64,000 nucleotides of DNA from Methanothrix sp. (GCA_026394555.1 JAPKXZ010000021.1:1-64000), one strand, 5' to 3'; positions 10,735 to 20,975 are shown, counted from the stretch's first letter. Numbers and translations are program-made. Notes: generated by a model not told the origin, from the letters alone.

Positions 10735-11264
10735 TTTTATTTTTCTTGGTTTTTGCTCTCTTGATTTTGGCGGTTGCTTTTCAGTGGCTGTCAAAGAGAG
10801 AGTCGTCATCGGCAGAGACTATGCGCATGGTTTATGGAATTCCTGCGGGAAAGGTGATCTACTCAGATCTGGATCGCCCCGGAAAGGCCCTGTATTCCAG
10901 GAAACTAGGCATCAGCGGCAAGCCGGATTACATAGTAAAAGGCAGAGGCCGTAGCTTGATTCCTGTGGAGATCAAAAGCGGGCGAGCCGTGCAGCCCCAT
11001 AGGAATCACATCATGCAATTGGCAGCCTACTGCTACCTGGTGGAAGAGAACTACCGTCAGTCGGTACCCTTTGGGATAATTGTCTATTCCGATGCAAAAC
11101 AGCATAGAATCAATTTCGATAAATACCTGCGCTCCGAATTGCTGGCAACGGTAGACGAGATGAAGAGGACAATAGGACATGATTGTCCCAAAAGAACGCA
11201 TAACTACAAACAAAAATGCCGTCACTGTTCATTTAACGGGAGCTGCAAGAACAGTCTGCTTTAA
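10710..11264 (+). CDS. C-terminal part of a Cas4-like nuclease with N-terminal TM
   Basis: GKPDYIV, PVEIKSG, QLAAYCYLVEE and KCRHCSFNGSC (nuclease core plus Fe-S Cys cluster). Confidence 0.8.
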   Translation: MVFMELFLILFFLVFALLILAVAFQWLSKRESSSAETMRMVYGIPAGKVIYSDLDRPGKALYSRKLGISGKPDYIVKGRGRSLIPVEIKSGRAVQPHRNHIMQLAAYCYLVEENYRQSVPFGIIVYSDAKQHRINFDKYLRSELLATVDEMKRTIGHDCPKRTHNYKQKCRHCSFNGSCKNSLL

Positions 11265-11370
11265 TAAGTAGGTATTTTTTATATCGCGATTAAACTTTTA
11301 ACAAAATGGCAGCCATGTCGAGGGGAATCATTATTAATTTTGAAACCGCATTAGTTTTGATGGAGAACGG

Positions 11371-12027
11371 ATGGTCATGATACGGCAGTTGGCTTTATTG
11401 GTTTTGTCATTGCTTCTGGTTTTGTTGCCCGCGGCTTTAGGGCTGCCTGACGAGGCAATTGGGCGTGTGGTAAGCGTGATCAGCGGCGACTCGCTGGGCA
11501 TAGAGATGCTGATCGCCGATGCAAGGACAAACAACATCGACAGCATCAAGCTCGCCGATATCCAAGCGCCCTCAACCGTAACCAAAGAAGGCAAAGCCGC
11601 CCAAAAATACGCCCTTTCTTTGCTCAAGAATAAGACCGTGTACCTCGATATCAATGACAATGCCTCCGGCGCACGAAACGAGTGGAGCCAGCTTATCTGT
11701 GTCATTTATCTCATGGATTCCGAATACCGCCCTGTCTGGCCGCCCGTTAACAGAATCCTTGTGGACGGCGGCTATGCCAGGCTCATTGACGAGAAGAATT
11801 GTGAATTCATTTCATCCGCCTGGTGGCTGCCTCCTCCCGTCTTCCCGCCGGGTGAAAATAGAGACCGGCTTTTGGCCATGCTGGAAGGAAGGCCTCAACC
11901 AGAACCGGTGACCTTTGTAGGGCCATCTTCCTCTTCGAACGGAGTGATAATGGGCAGTTCCAAAAAGGGCAGCATCTTGGAGAAGGACAGCGTATCCGGG
12001 CGCATGAGCATCGGATATCGCACCTGA
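11371..12027 (+). CDS. Secreted staphylococcal-nuclease (SNase)-like fold protein, possibly degenerate
   Basis: Signal peptide; 'GRVVSVISGDSLGIE...IKLADIQAPS...GKAAQKYALSLLKNKTVYLDI' resembles the SNase pattern with altered catalytic positions. Confidence 0.6.
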   Translation: MVMIRQLALLVLSLLLVLLPAALGLPDEAIGRVVSVISGDSLGIEMLIADARTNNIDSIKLADIQAPSTVTKEGKAAQKYALSLLKNKTVYLDINDNASGARNEWSQLICVIYLMDSEYRPVWPPVNRILVDGGYARLIDEKNCEFISSAWWLPPPVFPPGENRDRLLAMLEGRPQPEPVTFVGPSSSSNGVIMGSSKKGSILEKDSVSGRMSIGYRT

Positions 12028-12077
12028 GGCGCGGGGAACTATCCTGAACGCCAAATAAACCAATGTTTTGACTTCGC

Positions 12078-12120
12078 GGCTTCGCGTGAAACCGGAACCG
12101 GTTGAATCTCACGCGAAGCC
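12078..12120. repeat. Perfect 12-bp inverted repeat GGCTTCGCGTGA/TCACGCGAAGCC with inner ACCGG/CCGGT stem
   Basis: Read directly; lies between convergent genes; resembles the CGCGAAG-type repeats at 45.6 and 60.3 kb. Confidence 0.85.
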
Positions 12121-12211
12121 TCGATTGGCGCAAAGAACGATTAGCCGTTCACAGAGAACGCATCGATGTTGATAAAAAGAGTGCGGCGGTTTTGGCACTC
12201 TCGCTCCGTTT

Positions 12212-13669
12212 TCAGTACTGCCGGGCCATGTAGGTTCGCCCCGCGCTCAACTTGCCGCAGACAGCACAGGCGGCCTCAGGGAAGCTCTGGTACTGCGGCT
12301 CGCCCAGCATGTTCGCCTCCACCTGGTTCTCCAGCTGATGGCCGCATTCCACCGCTCCACACCAGGGCACCAGGGCCACGCCCACCTGCGTCTGAACCTT
12401 GGCTTCCTCAATGCTGGCGGTCTCTTTTACCTTGGCATCGTGAAGATTCGTGGCCTTAGTGTAGAGCGCTGCCTGAAGCTCTTCCGCCTCTTTGTTGATG
12501 GCTTCGACCAGCCCAACCAACGGCACTGCTTTCTTGGCTCCGTCGCGACGGACCAGGGTGACGACACCCTTCTCAATGTCTCTGGGCCCAACCTCCAGAC
12601 GGATGGGCACGCCCTTCATCTCCCACTTGTAGAACTTGGCTCCCGGCCGCTCATCGCTGGTATCCAGCTTCACGGCAACGCCGGCAGCAGCAAGCTCGCC
12701 CTGCAGATTCCGACTGACGGCCAGCACCTTCTCTTTGTCGCCCAGAAGAATGGGCACTATTACTACCTGAATAGGGGCCACGCCCCAGGGCAGGACCAGG
12801 CCCTTTTCGTCTCCGTGCACGGATATGAGAGCGGCAATGCAGCGCTCCGATATGCCGTAGCAGGTCTGAGAGACCAGCTTCTGCTCGCCGTTCTCTGCCT
12901 CGTAGGTGATCTCGTAGGTCTTGGCGAAGGTAGATCCCAGGTGGTGCGCCGTGCCCACTTGCAGCGTCTTGCCGTCGGGCATGATCACATCTATGGCCGT
13001 GGTGTAGTCCGCACCGGGGAACTTGTCCCAGCTAGGGCGGCGGCTTACCAGGAAGGGCAAAGCCAGGCGGCGGTAGAACTCCGAGTACCGGGAAATGGCC
13101 ACCTCTACCTGTTCTGCCGCATCTTCCCAGGTGGCGTGAACGGTGTGCGCCTCCTTGAAGGAGGTGATCTCGCGCAGACGTATGAGCGGCCGGGTGTGCT
13201 TGGTCTCATAACGAAAGGTGTTGACAATCTGGTAAATTCGTAGCGGCAGATCGGCATGCGACCTGATCCAGAGCTTGAACATGGGATAGATGGCCGTCTC
13301 GCTGGTAGGCCGCAGCGCGAGCTTGACTTCCAGGGGCGTTGTCCCGCCAGAGGTCACCCAGTAGACCTCCTCCTCGAAGCCCTTGATGTGCTGCGCCTCC
13401 TTCATGAACTCGTTTTCCGGTATCAAGAGGGGAAACTGGGTCTCCTGATGATCGGGATCTAAGAGCTCGCGGATAACTGCGTAGACATTCTTTTTGAGGG
13501 CAAAGCCGAAGGGAAACCAGACGCACATGCCCTTGACGGGATATCGGTTATCGACGATCTCCGCCGTCATGAGCAATTCATGATACCACTCGCTAAAGCT
13601 GTCCTTGCCGGGAAGCTTGGCTTGCTTGTTATCCTTTGCCTTGGATTTAATTATCTTGGAATCGGTCAT
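12212..13669 (-). CDS. proS: Prolyl-tRNA synthetase, archaeal type
   Basis: [33 protein letters not shown]; class II motifs RPTSET..YPMF, FRYET. Confidence 0.95.
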   Translation of the reverse strand: MTDSKIIKSKAKDNKQAKLPGKDSFSEWYHELLMTAEIVDNRYPVKGMCVWFPFGFALKKNVYAVIRELLDPDHQETQFPLLIPENEFMKEAQHIKGFEEEVYWVTSGGTTPLEVKLALRPTSETAIYPMFKLWIRSHADLPLRIYQIVNTFRYETKHTRPLIRLREITSFKEAHTVHATWEDAAEQVEVAISRYSEFYRRLALPFLVSRRPSWDKFPGADYTTAIDVIMPDGKTLQVGTAHHLGSTFAKTYEITYEAENGEQKLVSQTCYGISERCIAALISVHGDEKGLVLPWGVAPIQVVIVPILLGDKEKVLAVSRNLQGELAAAGVAVKLDTSDERPGAKFYKWEMKGVPIRLEVGPRDIEKGVVTLVRRDGAKKAVPLVGLVEAINKEAEELQAALYTKATNLHDAKVKETASIEEAKVQTQVGVALVPWCGAVECGHQLENQVEANMLGEPQYQSFPEAACAVCGKLSAGRTYMARQY

Positions 13670-14268
13670 GTAACCACCGATATAGCGATAGGGGTAATAA
13701 AAGTTTCAATGGCCGCGGCCAGGAAGAGCAGCGGCGTAACAATGCGCCAGAGGAAATGAATTGCGATCCGAATCTCGCCGGAAAGGTCTGCCTTCTCTTT
13801 GGCCAGGGTCAGAGCCAGCAGATAGCCCAGCCTAAAGCCGATAGCAATGCAGACCAGGACTACAGGCAGCTCAATGATGCCGTGGGGCAGGATGCCGGCC
13901 AGCAGAAAGAGCCACCCTGCTTTTTGCACGGCAGCGTAGCCCACTATGCCCAACAGAAATCCGTTACTGGTAACGACCATCAGGGGAATAAGCCCCAGGC
14001 CCAGACCCAGCAGCATGGCCATTGCGCAGGCCAGGAGATTCTTCAGGAATATTATTACCATTATGAGTAGGGGTGGCTGATCCAAAATCCACTTCAGCAT
14101 CTGTAGCTCTTTCGTCCAGTTGGACGCCAGCTCTGGATCGAGCGCTGCGGCATAATAACCCATTACAGTCGTAATCCCGAAGATGAAGACAGACAGACCA
14201 ATGAATATGCGAATCGACTTCAGATAGGCCAGATCATCCTTAATTGACAAGCAATATCTCCCCTTCAA
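13666..14268 (-). CDS. SpoIIM/DUF95-like membrane protein
   Basis: [38 protein letters not shown]...[13 protein letters not shown]. Confidence 0.8.
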   Translation of the reverse strand: MKGRYCLSIKDDLAYLKSIRIFIGLSVFIFGITTVMGYYAAALDPELASNWTKELQMLKWILDQPPLLIMVIIFLKNLLACAMAMLLGLGLGLIPLMVVTSNGFLLGIVGYAAVQKAGWLFLLAGILPHGIIELPVVLVCIAIGFRLGYLLALTLAKEKADLSGEIRIAIHFLWRIVTPLLFLAAAIETFITPIAISVVT

Positions 14269-14302
14269 CCTCGCCCGGCCTTTATTTAAGGATAGCGTGG
14301 TT

Positions 14303-14926
14303 TTATGATAGTGACGCGCTCAGGAAATAGATGCCAAAGCAGACCAAAAAGCCGCCGCATATTCCCAGGATTCGTCGATAATTCGTCTCGGAGAGGATGC
14401 TGCGTCCCCGGTCCAGGCTGATCGAGACCAGGGTGTACCATCCGAAGTCCGCGCCCCAGTGGCCGATCATGAAGAGGGCGGCTATGATTACTCCCGAGTG
14501 CAGGCCGGAGAGCACCAGGGCGCTGCCGATGGAGAGCCACCAGATCCAGAAGTAGGGATTGGCCGCGCTGGTGATAATTCCCGCCAGATAAGCATTGCCT
14601 ATTATCTGCCCCTCCGGCACGGCCAGTGTGGCGCTGCGGCTCCCCAACACAGTCATAAATCCAAAGATCATAAGGGCCAGGCCGCCCGCCAGAGCGATAG
14701 CGCGGGAATACCCTTGCATGGCATCAGCCAGCCCGCCGATGATGAGGAGAAATATCAAGGTCTCAACCAGAGCGTGGCCTGCTGCCACCTTGGGGCCGGC
14801 CGTCCAACCGTCTTTGAGAGAGGAGTTGACCGTGGCCACCAGCGTCGGCCCGGGAGCCAGCGCGCCCGTAAGGCCGATGGTAAAGGCCATTGCCAGCATC
14901 TGTAGGATCTCGTACATCTCCCTCAC
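14303..14926 (-). CDS. LysE/RhtB family translocator
   Basis: GLTGALAPGPTLVATVNSSLKDGWTAGPKVAAGHALVE. Confidence 0.85.
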   Translation of the reverse strand: MREMYEILQMLAMAFTIGLTGALAPGPTLVATVNSSLKDGWTAGPKVAAGHALVETLIFLLIIGGLADAMQGYSRAIALAGGLALMIFGFMTVLGSRSATLAVPEGQIIGNAYLAGIITSAANPYFWIWWLSIGSALVLSGLHSGVIIAALFMIGHWGADFGWYTLVSISLDRGRSILSETNYRRILGICGGFLVCFGIYFLSASLS

Positions 14927-15050
14927 TCCTTTGTCGGATTTCCAGACAAAATACGCTCTAATCTAAGCCAATGACCAAAGACCTTCGGCATAAGCCTTTG
15001 CCCTGAGCAATGATGCTCGAACGAATTAAGCCACGGAAAAGAGACAAAAA

Positions 15051-15123
15051 TGGACAGGTCGGGATTTGAACCCGAGGCCTCTACCATGCCAAGGTAGCGA
15101 TCTTCCAGCTGATCTACCTGCCC
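15051..15123 (-). tRNA. tRNA-Ala (GGC)
   Basis: 73-nt cloverleaf; acceptor GGGCAGG/CCTGTCC with G3:U70; loop TTGGCAT gives anticodon GGC; T-arm TCGGG TTCAAAT CCCGA. Confidence 0.95.
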
Positions 15124-15457
15124 AACAGCACTCAAGGTAAGTCGTACCCCATTTAAACATGTCGGTAGGAGGTCAGCCAATGGACTATCCGCATGTTAGC
15201 CTTTCCCTATTCTTCCCACAGAAAAAGCAGTATCTTGCTTTTATTGGCCATCGAGCAGGAGGAGAAGAGCTCGATTAGCCGGAAGAGGCGATCCAGGTTT
15301 CCGATGAGATAAATTCGGGACATGGGGCCGAATTCCATTTTTATATGGCAGGAATGGACCATTTCCATCCAACTAGCATGGTGCGCGCAATGCCGCGAGA
15401 ATGCTCAGCCCAGATCCTAAGAGTTATATCCACCTTATCAAAATAGTAGCGACTATC

Positions 15458-15988
15458 ATGAAACATTTGGCAATAATATCTCTCTTGTTCATCCTTTCTG
15501 CAGGCAGCGGCGAAGGGACCATGTATCTCTATGGCGGCAGCGACGCCTACGGCCAAGGTCTGAGCTATCCTGGTTACACCAGCCCTCTCTCCCTCGCCTC
15601 CTTTGTGGCCAGCAACAACACCACCGCCGTATCACCAGTATTCCTGATCGCCACGGTCTTCCGGCCCGAGTTCAGGTTTATAAACCAGAACCGCTCCGGC
15701 TATTATCATCCCATCCAGCCCCTCTGGGATCAGTTTACCTTTTATATGCCGTTTCTCAGCAGCCAGGACTGGTTTTCCGGCAGCAACATTAGCTATGTCC
15801 CTGCCGTCAAGGATTTCCTGAAAGAGGACTGGAAACCGACAGACCCGAATTATGACACTCCGGCGATAAGGCAGTTTATGCAAGAAGACGGCTATCGGGA
15901 AGGCGTCGAGCAGCACAACGATCCGGACCGCCTGGAACTGAATCATTTCCTGGATGATGATGAGCCGCCTGGTAGGCCGCTATTATGA
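15458..15988 (+). CDS. Secreted hypothetical protein
   Basis: Signal peptide MKHLAIISLLFILSAGSG; within track ORF 15401..15988. Confidence 0.6.
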   Translation: MKHLAIISLLFILSAGSGEGTMYLYGGSDAYGQGLSYPGYTSPLSLASFVASNNTTAVSPVFLIATVFRPEFRFINQNRSGYYHPIQPLWDQFTFYMPFLSSQDWFSGSNISYVPAVKDFLKEDWKPTDPNYDTPAIRQFMQEDGYREGVEQHNDPDRLELNHFLDDDEPPGRPLL

Positions 15989-17392
15989 AATTGAGAACCG
16001 CTCTCCTCTTGCAGGAATTACCACATTGCCAATTCCCAAACGGCTCAGCCCTGCGGCCATAGCCTTTGTCGCATCCGGCTCGCCGTGCACCACAAACACA
16101 CGTTCTGGCTTCTTCGGAATTGCTGCGATGAAATCGAGCAGCTCGCCCTCATCCGCATGGGCGCTGTAGCCATCAATTTCCTCTATTCTTGCCCTTACTT
16201 CGTACTCCTCGCCGTATATGCGCACGGTCCGATCTCCCTGCAAGAGCTTTCGTCCCAGAGTATTCTCCGCCTGGTAGCCTACGAAAAGTACTGTGGTCTT
16301 GGTTTCGCCGATATTGCGGCTCAGGTGATGCAGCACTCTTCCCCCCTCGCACATACCCGAAGCGCTGATGATTATGGCTGGCTTTCCCAGGTTGTTAAGC
16401 GCCTTTGACTCCTCCGTACTGCGGGTGTACTTCAGCATATCAAAGCCAAAGGGGTCCTTCCCCCCATCTTGCAGCAAGAGCTTCTCGGTTTCCTCATCAT
16501 AGCACTCGGGATGCTGCCGGAAGATCTCGGTGACATTGGTTGCCAGAGGGCTGTCTACAAAAACGGGCATTGAGGGAATTTGTTTTGATTCCATCAATTC
16601 GTGCAGATGATAGACCACGTCCTGTGTTCTCCCTACGGCAAATGCGGGAATTATTAAGAGGCCGCCTCTATGCGCCGTCTCGCGTACGATTCTGGCCAGC
16701 TTCTCTTTGGCCTCACTCAAAGGACCGTGATTACGGCCGCCATAAGTCGACTCCGTGATGAGAACATCCGCCCGGCTGATAATATCCGGATCTCGCACTA
16801 CGGCGGCACCTTTTCTTCCCAGATCACCGGTGAAGGCGAGCGTTGTCACCTTCTTTTCCTCTTGCCCCTCGGCAATCTCCAGCGTCACCGTTGCCGAGCC
16901 AAGAATGTGTCCCGCATCTCTGAAGGTGAGTTTTATGCCGGGAAGGATCTCAAGTGGCCGACCGTATTCTACGGTTTGAAAGAGACTAAGTGTTGTCGTA
17001 ACATCATGTACTGTGTAAAGCGGCTTGAGAAAAGGCAATCTCTTTTCTATGTTTAGCTTGTTTACATATTTCGTGTCCATCTCCTGAAGGGAGGCGGAGT
17101 CGCGCAGCATGGCACTGCACAGGTCGCGCGTCGCTGATGTCGAGAAAATGCTGTTGTCAAAACCTAATTTTGCCAGCAGGGGCAATTTGCCGCTGTGGTC
17201 AAGATGGGCATGAGACAGCACAACCGCATCGATGCTCTTGACGTCAAAAGGAAATTCGGAATTTAGCTTCCTGGCTTCCTGCCGTTTGCCCTGCACCATT
17301 CCGCAGTCCAATAACACACGATGCCCATTTGCCTCAACCAGATGCATCGAGCCTGTCACGGCCTGCGCGGCTCCAAAGAATTGCAGTATCAA
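15983..17392 (-). CDS. Beta-CASP metallo-beta-lactamase RNase (CPSF/RNase J-like)
   Basis: SHAHLDHSGKLP, AFTGDLGRKG, SASGMCEGGRVLHHL, GYSAHADEGEL. Confidence 0.92.
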   Translation of the reverse strand: MILQFFGAAQAVTGSMHLVEANGHRVLLDCGMVQGKRQEARKLNSEFPFDVKSIDAVVLSHAHLDHSGKLPLLAKLGFDNSIFSTSATRDLCSAMLRDSASLQEMDTKYVNKLNIEKRLPFLKPLYTVHDVTTTLSLFQTVEYGRPLEILPGIKLTFRDAGHILGSATVTLEIAEGQEEKKVTTLAFTGDLGRKGAAVVRDPDIISRADVLITESTYGGRNHGPLSEAKEKLARIVRETAHRGGLLIIPAFAVGRTQDVVYHLHELMESKQIPSMPVFVDSPLATNVTEIFRQHPECYDEETEKLLLQDGGKDPFGFDMLKYTRSTEESKALNNLGKPAIIISASGMCEGGRVLHHLSRNIGETKTTVLFVGYQAENTLGRKLLQGDRTVRIYGEEYEVRARIEEIDGYSAHADEGELLDFIAAIPKKPERVFVVHGEPDATKAMAAGLSRLGIGNVVIPARGERFSIS

Positions 17393-17526
17393 TTTAAACC
17401 ACCATTTCTAAAAGTCTTCTTTTTCTATATTCAGAGTTGGGACATCAGATATTTAGCCTGCTTAAGATAAATATCCTCTGTCTAGAAACTATTTAATGCC
17501 TGGAAAACTTATTTAAGTCAGTTGGA

Positions 17527-17910
17527 ATGATGTTGATTATGATTCATCCCGAGCGCGTATTCTCCTTCAAGGAGCTGGAAAGCGAGGACGATCTGGTAGA
17601 GGCCATGATCAACCATAAGTGGCCTATCTGTTACGGCTTCTACTTTGGAAATCTGCTCTACCTGGGTGACGGAGATAACGAGGATAAACCCGAGTACGCT
17701 GTCATGACGATCGATAAAACAGAAGGCCACCATGGCGTTCATGGCCGCGAGGTGGGAAGGATTAAACCTACTGGTTTGTCCGCAGAACAGGTCCATAAGT
17801 TCATCCAGGAGATGGCGGCAGGCCACTACAGCAGCGAAAATCCAGTCCAAATCGAGGCCGAGCCCATATGGCACCATAGCTGCCATTTCTGCCGGCTGGA
17901 AGAAGAATAA
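17527..17910 (+). CDS. Conserved hypothetical protein
   Basis: 128-codon ORF, no overlap with a better candidate. Confidence 0.5.
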   Translation: MMLIMIHPERVFSFKELESEDDLVEAMINHKWPICYGFYFGNLLYLGDGDNEDKPEYAVMTIDKTEGHHGVHGREVGRIKPTGLSAEQVHKFIQEMAAGHYSSENPVQIEAEPIWHHSCHFCRLEEE

Positions 17911-17927
17911 GAATTTGATATATGTAG

Positions 17928-18932
17928 GTGATTTTCATACCAATAAGTGATTATGGCGTGCTAAAGGGAAAGGCGAAAGACAAAAGAGAGGGACAGGGAA
18001 AAAGCCCGCATTTCCATGTAAAGGTAAGCGATCAGGAAAAGTTTCGCATAGCTGTCAACGTCAGATCCCAGGTTGAGCCATCGACTCTGCTCTACTACAT
18101 AGATGAGAACTTCGATCACCCCATCCTGAAATATCTGCAATCACTCCCCAACGGTTTCAAGAATTTGGACTGCAAAGCCGATGGCATGGCCCTGGACTTC
18201 ATCCGCGGCAACATGTTCGACACCGCTCAAATGAAGCCGCTGCCCTATAACGTTCCCGGCCCGGACAACGACCTGAACGAACTGCTGCAAAAATACGTAA
18301 AGAGAAGTATGGCTATGCAGTCGAGCGTGATCTATGCCTTTGGCCAGAGGTGGGGGCCTGAGATGGATAAACCTGACGATTACTTTGATTTCCTGCCGGG
18401 AAACGGCATCCATGACATCCATATGAATCAGGGGAACGCCACCCAATGGAAAGAGGATGATGGGCCCTGGCAGGACGGGGGACTAATATTCCATTTTCCT
18501 GATGAAAACCGCTGGGTAGCCCTGTTCACGGCCTTCCAGTCCCAATGCTTCCATACCGATGATGCTACCGGTCACAGAATTTCTGAAGCCTGCGATGTAC
18601 CAGCCGCAGATGGGCGTGTGTGCATAGTAGCCGCTTTGGTCAATCCCGTGGGTCCCGACAATGGATTGGAGAGCGTCATCATCCTCAACATCACTCCCAA
18701 GCCCATCGATCTCAAAGGCTGGAAATTGGTAGACAGCGAAAAGAAGAAAGCTCCGCTATCCGGAATTCTGAAGGCCGGGCAGATTATGACCTTTTCCCTT
18801 CCCGGGACTGGCATTACGCTTCCCAACGACGGAGGAATCATAACCCTGCAGGACAACAAAGGCCTGAAAGTGCATGGAGTTAGCTACACCGCAAAGGATG
18901 CTGCAAAAGAGGGATGGACCATAGTTTTCTAG
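17928..18932 (+). CDS. DUF2278 (YukJ-like) protein with C-terminal lamin-tail-like domain
   Basis: YGVLKGKAKD..REGQGKSPHFHVKV; GIHDIHMNQGN; C-term 'ILNITPKPIDLKGWKLVD...LPNDGGIITLQDNKGLKVHGVSY'. Confidence 0.75.
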   Translation: MIFIPISDYGVLKGKAKDKREGQGKSPHFHVKVSDQEKFRIAVNVRSQVEPSTLLYYIDENFDHPILKYLQSLPNGFKNLDCKADGMALDFIRGNMFDTAQMKPLPYNVPGPDNDLNELLQKYVKRSMAMQSSVIYAFGQRWGPEMDKPDDYFDFLPGNGIHDIHMNQGNATQWKEDDGPWQDGGLIFHFPDENRWVALFTAFQSQCFHTDDATGHRISEACDVPAADGRVCIVAALVNPVGPDNGLESVIILNITPKPIDLKGWKLVDSEKKKAPLSGILKAGQIMTFSLPGTGITLPNDGGIITLQDNKGLKVHGVSYTAKDAAKEGWTIVF

Positions 18933-19141
18933 AAGCCATTGATATAGCTCTTCGTGGGACAAATTCTGCGCAGACAAAGAGTCCCACCGCAGTTTAATGC
19001 CCGATCTTATGCTTCTTCACCCATTTAGAGATTAAAATCCAGAAGATTCTCTTGCCATCTACATAAAATTAATATAATGGTATTCTGTATAACAATTATT
19101 CAAATAGCATTCGGATTGGTTGGGAAGCACGGAGGGATTTG

Positions 19142-19414
19142 ATGGCTGAGACAAGAAATTTCGCCCTCAGGGACGAAAAAGGCAATGAGATCGGTGTCTT
19201 TACAGGAAAGCAACCAAGACAAGCAGCCTTGAAAGCGGCCAACAGAGGCATCACGGACATACGGCTCCGGGAACGCGGCACAAAGAAGGTGCACATATTC
19301 ACAGGGGAAAGGGTTCAGGTAACAAAGCCCAAAGGAGCACCTACCTGGATGCCGGATAAGATCTGGAAGCCAAAGGTAAAGAAAATGGGCGTCGAGAAGC
19401 TGGAAGAGCTATAG
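19142..19414 (+). CDS. Non-histone chromosomal protein MC1
   Basis: MAETRNFALRDEKGNEIGVFTGKQPRQAALKAANRG; 90 aa. Confidence 0.93.
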   Translation: MAETRNFALRDEKGNEIGVFTGKQPRQAALKAANRGITDIRLRERGTKKVHIFTGERVQVTKPKGAPTWMPDKIWKPKVKKMGVEKLEEL

Positions 19415-19733
19415 AAATGCATTTTTCTCCCGAACAATGAGTTTTGTACGGCTTGATCTGTCAGGCGAACATATCTCATTGCGTCTCTTATTTTATTCTG
19501 GTTGCTACCAATCCCTCGCGAAGGCCCGCGGTCAAAACAACTGGATTTTGCCCGGAACACATGATAAGATCGGTTAGTTTCTGGCAGGCATGAACCCTAG
19601 CTAGGAAAAAAGCGAGACTTTTGATCACCATTTCTTCGACTCTTCCTAGCCTTGGCATACAAGAAGGAAGAAGTCGCTGGCCTGAAAGCCGGCGTCCTGT
19701 AGCCGCAATCTATATCAATTTTGACATAGACGG

Positions 19734-19982
19734 ATGGCAATGGTAACTATGGCAAAAGACAACAAGACGAGCAAGGGTCCCAAAGATCGCAACAGCAATT
19801 ATCAAATGAAAAACGGCAATCCCGTCTCCAAGAAAAAGGATAAGAAATCCAATGCTTCCAAGCCCAAAGAGACGAAATCTGCTGCCCAGACAAAGCCTGC
19901 GGAGCCTAAGAGCTTCATTTCAGGCATTTCCAGCAGCATTTCCCATGCCACAAACAGCATAAGCAAAATGTTCAAACACTAA
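19734..19982 (+). CDS. Small Lys-rich hypothetical protein
   Basis: 82-codon ORF with strongly basic composition; followed by a hairpin. Confidence 0.45.
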   Translation: MAMVTMAKDNKTSKGPKDRNSNYQMKNGNPVSKKKDKKSNASKPKETKSAAQTKPAEPKSFISGISSSISHATNSISKMFKH

Positions 19983-20003
19983 AAAATACAAAGAATAGAT
20001 CGG

Positions 20004-20032
20004 TCCGGCGCAACATGATGACATGCGCCGGA
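20004..20032. terminator. 9-bp perfect hairpin TCCGGCGCA/TGCGCCGGA between convergent genes
   Basis: Read directly; downstream 'ggGTTTTTTgg' for + strand. Confidence 0.6.
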
Positions 20033-20066
20033 AATCCTGGGTTTTTTGGGCGATTTCGATTAAATC

Positions 20067-20975
20067 CTATCCCTGTTCCTTGGTTCTGCTAGCAAACTCA
20101 TTCTGCACATCGCATCCCAGCCTTCCAATGGCATCAGATCGACATTGCCGGCAATGTTTCATCTGCTTGATGATCTTGCCCAATTCTTCCTGGATATTTC
20201 GTTTCTCCTCGGGCGAGGGGGGCTTGATGTGGGCAAACTTGTATTGGGGAATGAGGGGCATGACATTATGGATATAAACACCCATGGACTTAATCTTGCG
20301 GGCGATGTCAAAGACATGTTTGTCGTTGATGCCTGGAATGAGGACGGTATTAACCTTCACGATCTTTTTTAGCTTGAGGGCCTCTTCTATGCCTTTGAGC
20401 TGGTGGTCGCGAAGGATTGTTGCCGCCTCCAGACCCTCGTATCTCTTGCCCTGATAAGTCACATATTCGTAAATCTGCTGGCCAATCTCCGGGTCTATGG
20501 CATTCATAGTAACTGTGATGTTAGAGACGCCCAAAGCATCCAGCTCCTTGATCCTGTCCGGCAGAAGCAGGCCATTGGTGCTGAGGCAGAGAATGACGCC
20601 CGGATACTTTTCGCCCACCAGGCGCAGCGTCTCAAATGTCTCCTCATTGGCCAGAGGCTCGCCGGGACCGGCTATTGCCACGACTTTGATGTAGTGATAC
20701 TTCTCCAACACCTGATCCACGCGCTCCAGCGCTTCCTCTGGCTTTAGAACTTGAGACGTTACCCCTGGCCGGGACTCATTAACGCAGTCGAAGTCCCGTA
20801 CACAGTACTTGCACTGGATGTTGCACTTGGGGGCCACCGCCAGGTGCATTCTGCCAAAGGCATGGCAGGCCTTCTCACTGAAGCATGGATGCTCCTGGAT
20901 CCGTCTGAGTTGATCCGGGTCGTATGGAATATCCTTTCCACCGACATTGGCAACGGGAAAAGTCTCTTCGCTCAT
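20067..20975 (-). CDS. NifB-like radical SAM protein
   Basis: HPCFSEKACHAFGRMHLAVAPKCNIQCKYCVRDFDCVNESRPGVTS; AGPGEPLAN. Confidence 0.92.
   Translation of the reverse strand: MSEETFPVANVGGKDIPYDPDQLRRIQEHPCFSEKACHAFGRMHLAVAPKCNIQCKYCVRDFDCVNESRPGVTSQVLKPEEALERVDQVLEKYHYIKVVAIAGPGEPLANEETFETLRLVGEKYPGVILCLSTNGLLLPDRIKELDALGVSNITVTMNAIDPEIGQQIYEYVTYQGKRYEGLEAATILRDHQLKGIEEALKLKKIVKVNTVLIPGINDKHVFDIARKIKSMGVYIHNVMPLIPQYKFAHIKPPSPEEKRNIQEELGKIIKQMKHCRQCRSDAIGRLGCDVQNEFASRTKEQG

Noticed and set aside
10462-11264. CRISPR-Cas locus around the Cas4-like gene
   Set aside because: No direct-repeat array and no other cas genes in the window; kept only as a solitary Cas4-like nuclease.
12338-13243. 301-aa plus ORF opposite proS
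   Set aside because: Antisense shadow; no family resemblance.
14923-15180. 85-aa minus ORF
   Set aside because: Overlaps the complete tRNA-Ala gene and contains no plausible protein signal.
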